From Planctomycetota bacterium (GTDB lineage: Bacteria; Planctomycetota; UBA1135; UBA2386), in NCBI GenBank assembly GCA_947455805.1, contig CANGSN010000026.1:1-14078 (forward strand): a stretch of 14,078 nucleotides of DNA, written 5' to 3'. How positions within the stretch are numbered: the stretch's first letter is position 1; each line of letters begins with the position of its first letter. The notes under the pieces are model-generated. The model searched no databases. It saw nothing but the letters and a program-made list of their open reading frames with translations, and had not been told where the DNA came from. This document shows, piece after piece, positions 13,501-14,078 of the stretch. Made by a program: the position numbers and the translations under genes.

Positions 13501-14078
13501 GAACTGATTGCGCTTGTTGAGCGTGATCACGTCGCCGTTGACCGCGGCGATGCCCATGCCCAGCGAGGCCACGATCATCGGAGCTTCCGGCTCGCGCAGG
13601 CGGCCGGCAACCCCGTCCGCGAGATTGCCCGAGCGGAAGTCGCGGATCACCGAGGCGCGACCAGCGCTGTCGACGTCGTTCAGCTTGGCGACGGCATCCT
13701 CACGAACGTACAGACCGGGCGCTATCTCCCCACGCACTGGCAGGGCGATGCGGATGTTGGCCGTGACGTTGTCGTCGGAGACCGGCAGACCGGTCGTGAC
13801 GCTGACGCCCCCTGCCTCCCCGGCGAGAATCGTGGTGTCGACGATCAGGGCGTCATTGTTGACCAATACGCGGCTGGGAAGGATGCGGAACGCATCGACG
13901 GGCGACACGACGCCCGGGTCCCCCTTGAACTCGAGCAGCTGCACGGCCTCCGGGTTGGCGGCGAAGAAGCTGGCATCGATCGAGAGCTTCTCGCTGAAGC
14001 GGAGCTTGATCGCGGCGTTGCGCGGGACGATCGGGATCGGCCGCGTCGAGGTGTTCTGACCGCGGAAGGACGCCGGCA
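10579..14078 (-). CDS. Very large exported Ig-like domain protein, 5' end outside window
   Basis: At least 1165 codons are present and the frame is open to the right edge, so the true start and signal peptide are missing. Residue numbers count from the first full codon at 14076. The visible N-terminus (VPRNAAIKLRFSEKL, about 18-32) is the opening of an SbsA_Ig-type Ig-like domain. A second clear unit lies at ~360-495 (N-A-S-V-A-V-E-F-T-K-P-M then G-V-T-D-L-A-G-N-T-L-Q). Residues ~500-1165 match no domain I know. They are rich in Asn, Gly, Asp and aromatic residues, poor in Cys and Lys, and end in short beta-like segments (M-N-L-R-L-T-M-T-N-N and S-V-G-I-V-Y-R-M). No membrane anchor or sorting signal is seen at the C-terminus. 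Composition and domains fit a secreted or cell-surface protein. Its neighbours are the Ig-like lipoprotein and the T4P genes, so a surface adhesin or pilus-related partner is possible but unproven. Confidence 0.85.
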   Translation of the reverse strand, partial: PASFRGQNTSTRPIPIVPRNAAIKLRFSEKLSIDASFFAANPEAVQLLEFKGDPGVVSPVDAFRILPSRVLVNNDALIVDTTILAGEAGGVSVTTGLPVSDDNVTANIRIALPVRGEIAPGLYVREDAVAKLNDVDSAGRASVIRDFRSGNLADGVAGRLREPEAPMIVASLGMGIAAVNGDVITLNKRNQFVPVRGRYPFVDGPLTAQGVPTGPLSVPTQRPLKAGDLLTQNVQVELPDGTVEVVALRAEILENLTVNAVAGTQGVGLAISPLPGDSGQGELTPVVQVRVATVNVGRDSLGRQVAFTPFELGQTVAQPQGKDCVLRSFYYESVPLSSGAGSVSDRAWRNLFVRIDPKPSQAAVDVQPNASVAVEFTKPMDLDQVDNTKNLLITSRGVASGPNPESFAQQTSDPKRAKSRLVTTRLSDLVGDGTILRLQPPMGFFHQQGLAGTGEVYSLHVRTGGTGVTDLAGNTLQLFDELSNPQDSWSVDFQIAATASSNLIGWINYIFEAEDEDGSRPGSADLFGQYRLENGRLFAASAVRVSRSADSQNLPGISRILRGECWDTVTNRQAFPTLATAPVGATGAVHPGLLYWEPRMSSTIAPPNVPAVYDYNNILAQPVGRVIEPLKPQGSRMQMRYIEDDFSLSYTQANDFALDVEQLYWSPFADETVLFDVFDRFTMSLSHARTRPDERWFVTAGAVGPPLVLPLCTLDCASMNSGLSTVFSDNVLNGTAQVPVFEDKVYTINPNSAFRSSGNVKYVPFPRFDRTYTWRDSRLVTVDAGGTVIGLGGAQQPNGVAPNNDVTAFIDSPWIESQLPQAFRDAGGSVWVIDSADFRGTATRDHDPIALPLLVDFKVFADGAANGIAAGNNGFQIAMLGSPPAFFPGNGGGYYDGLPAGCVGRPAWPRVRVHASGGFDQVSGAQITIDPANQLNAQASWIKDAGMGDANLARFLAPAGDGMMNWARADFVRKVSTMTFGFFDTLRPQFGDYSDGSGGFAISQGVPNLLGLNIPGANPPVVGSELRINDLVIQLDPPLARQPAGTSVVAEIRGAEGFGNSAVLYNPAVDNTFNGRGNLLNPSYACEAYRYSTANLEDGSARIQATRLTRYVTEDQLSLLRDPATNLLPRFMNLRLTMTNNVTVTPALSPSLRSVGIVYRMQMPQ

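Noticed and set aside
1..14078. tRNA, rRNA, CRISPR array, insertion sequence or phage gene
   Set aside because: I looked for cloverleaf-like cores, regularly spaced repeats, transposase motifs and terminal inverted repeats and saw none.

Overview
The window is high-G+C bacterial DNA, and every gene I can support lies on the minus strand. It is therefore read from right to left. The core is a type IV pilus (T4P) assembly locus. The gene set is a major-type prepilin, a TPR protein, the platform protein PilC, the extension ATPase PilB, the retraction ATPase PilT, an OmpA-family lipoprotein and the prepilin peptidase PilD. Two exported proteins with bacterial Ig-like (SbsA_Ig-type) domains lie upstream of it. 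The prepilin type, the G+C content and the large Ig-like exported proteins suggest a Planctomycetota-like organism. Myxococcota or Acidobacteriota cannot be excluded, because no rRNA or marker gene is present.

Layout in transcription order. (1) 14078-10579: a very large Ig-like protein whose 5' end lies outside the window, followed by a strong 10-bp-stem hairpin at 10493-10514. (2) 10357-8513: a 614-aa Ig-like lipoprotein, followed by a short hairpin at 8485-8500. (3) 8329-7358: PilD. (4) 7271-6642: an OmpA-like lipoprotein. (5) 6641-6316: a 326-bp gene-free gap. (6) 6315-474: pilT, pilB, pilC, a TPR gene and the prepilin gene, with gaps of 3 to 80 bp, which looks like one operon. (7) A long hairpin at 389-429. 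(8) 322-1: the 5' end of a family 2 glycosyltransferase that runs off the left edge.

How the parts fit together. PilD cleaves and N-methylates the prepilin. PilB drives its assembly through PilC and PilT drives retraction. Having both PilB and PilT argues for a dynamic T4P rather than a plain type II secretion system. The alignment genes (pilM, N, O, P) and the secretin pilQ are not in the window, so they must lie elsewhere or be replaced. The OmpA-like lipoprotein could tie the envelope to peptidoglycan near the machine. The two Ig-like proteins are candidates for surface, adhesive or secreted partners. That last link rests only on gene order.

Most genes here belong to known families. The less ordinary parts are the Ig-like pair, the beta-helix-like section in the lipoprotein, a shifted zinc cysteine in PilD, the TPR gene inside the pilus operon and several unassigned hairpins.
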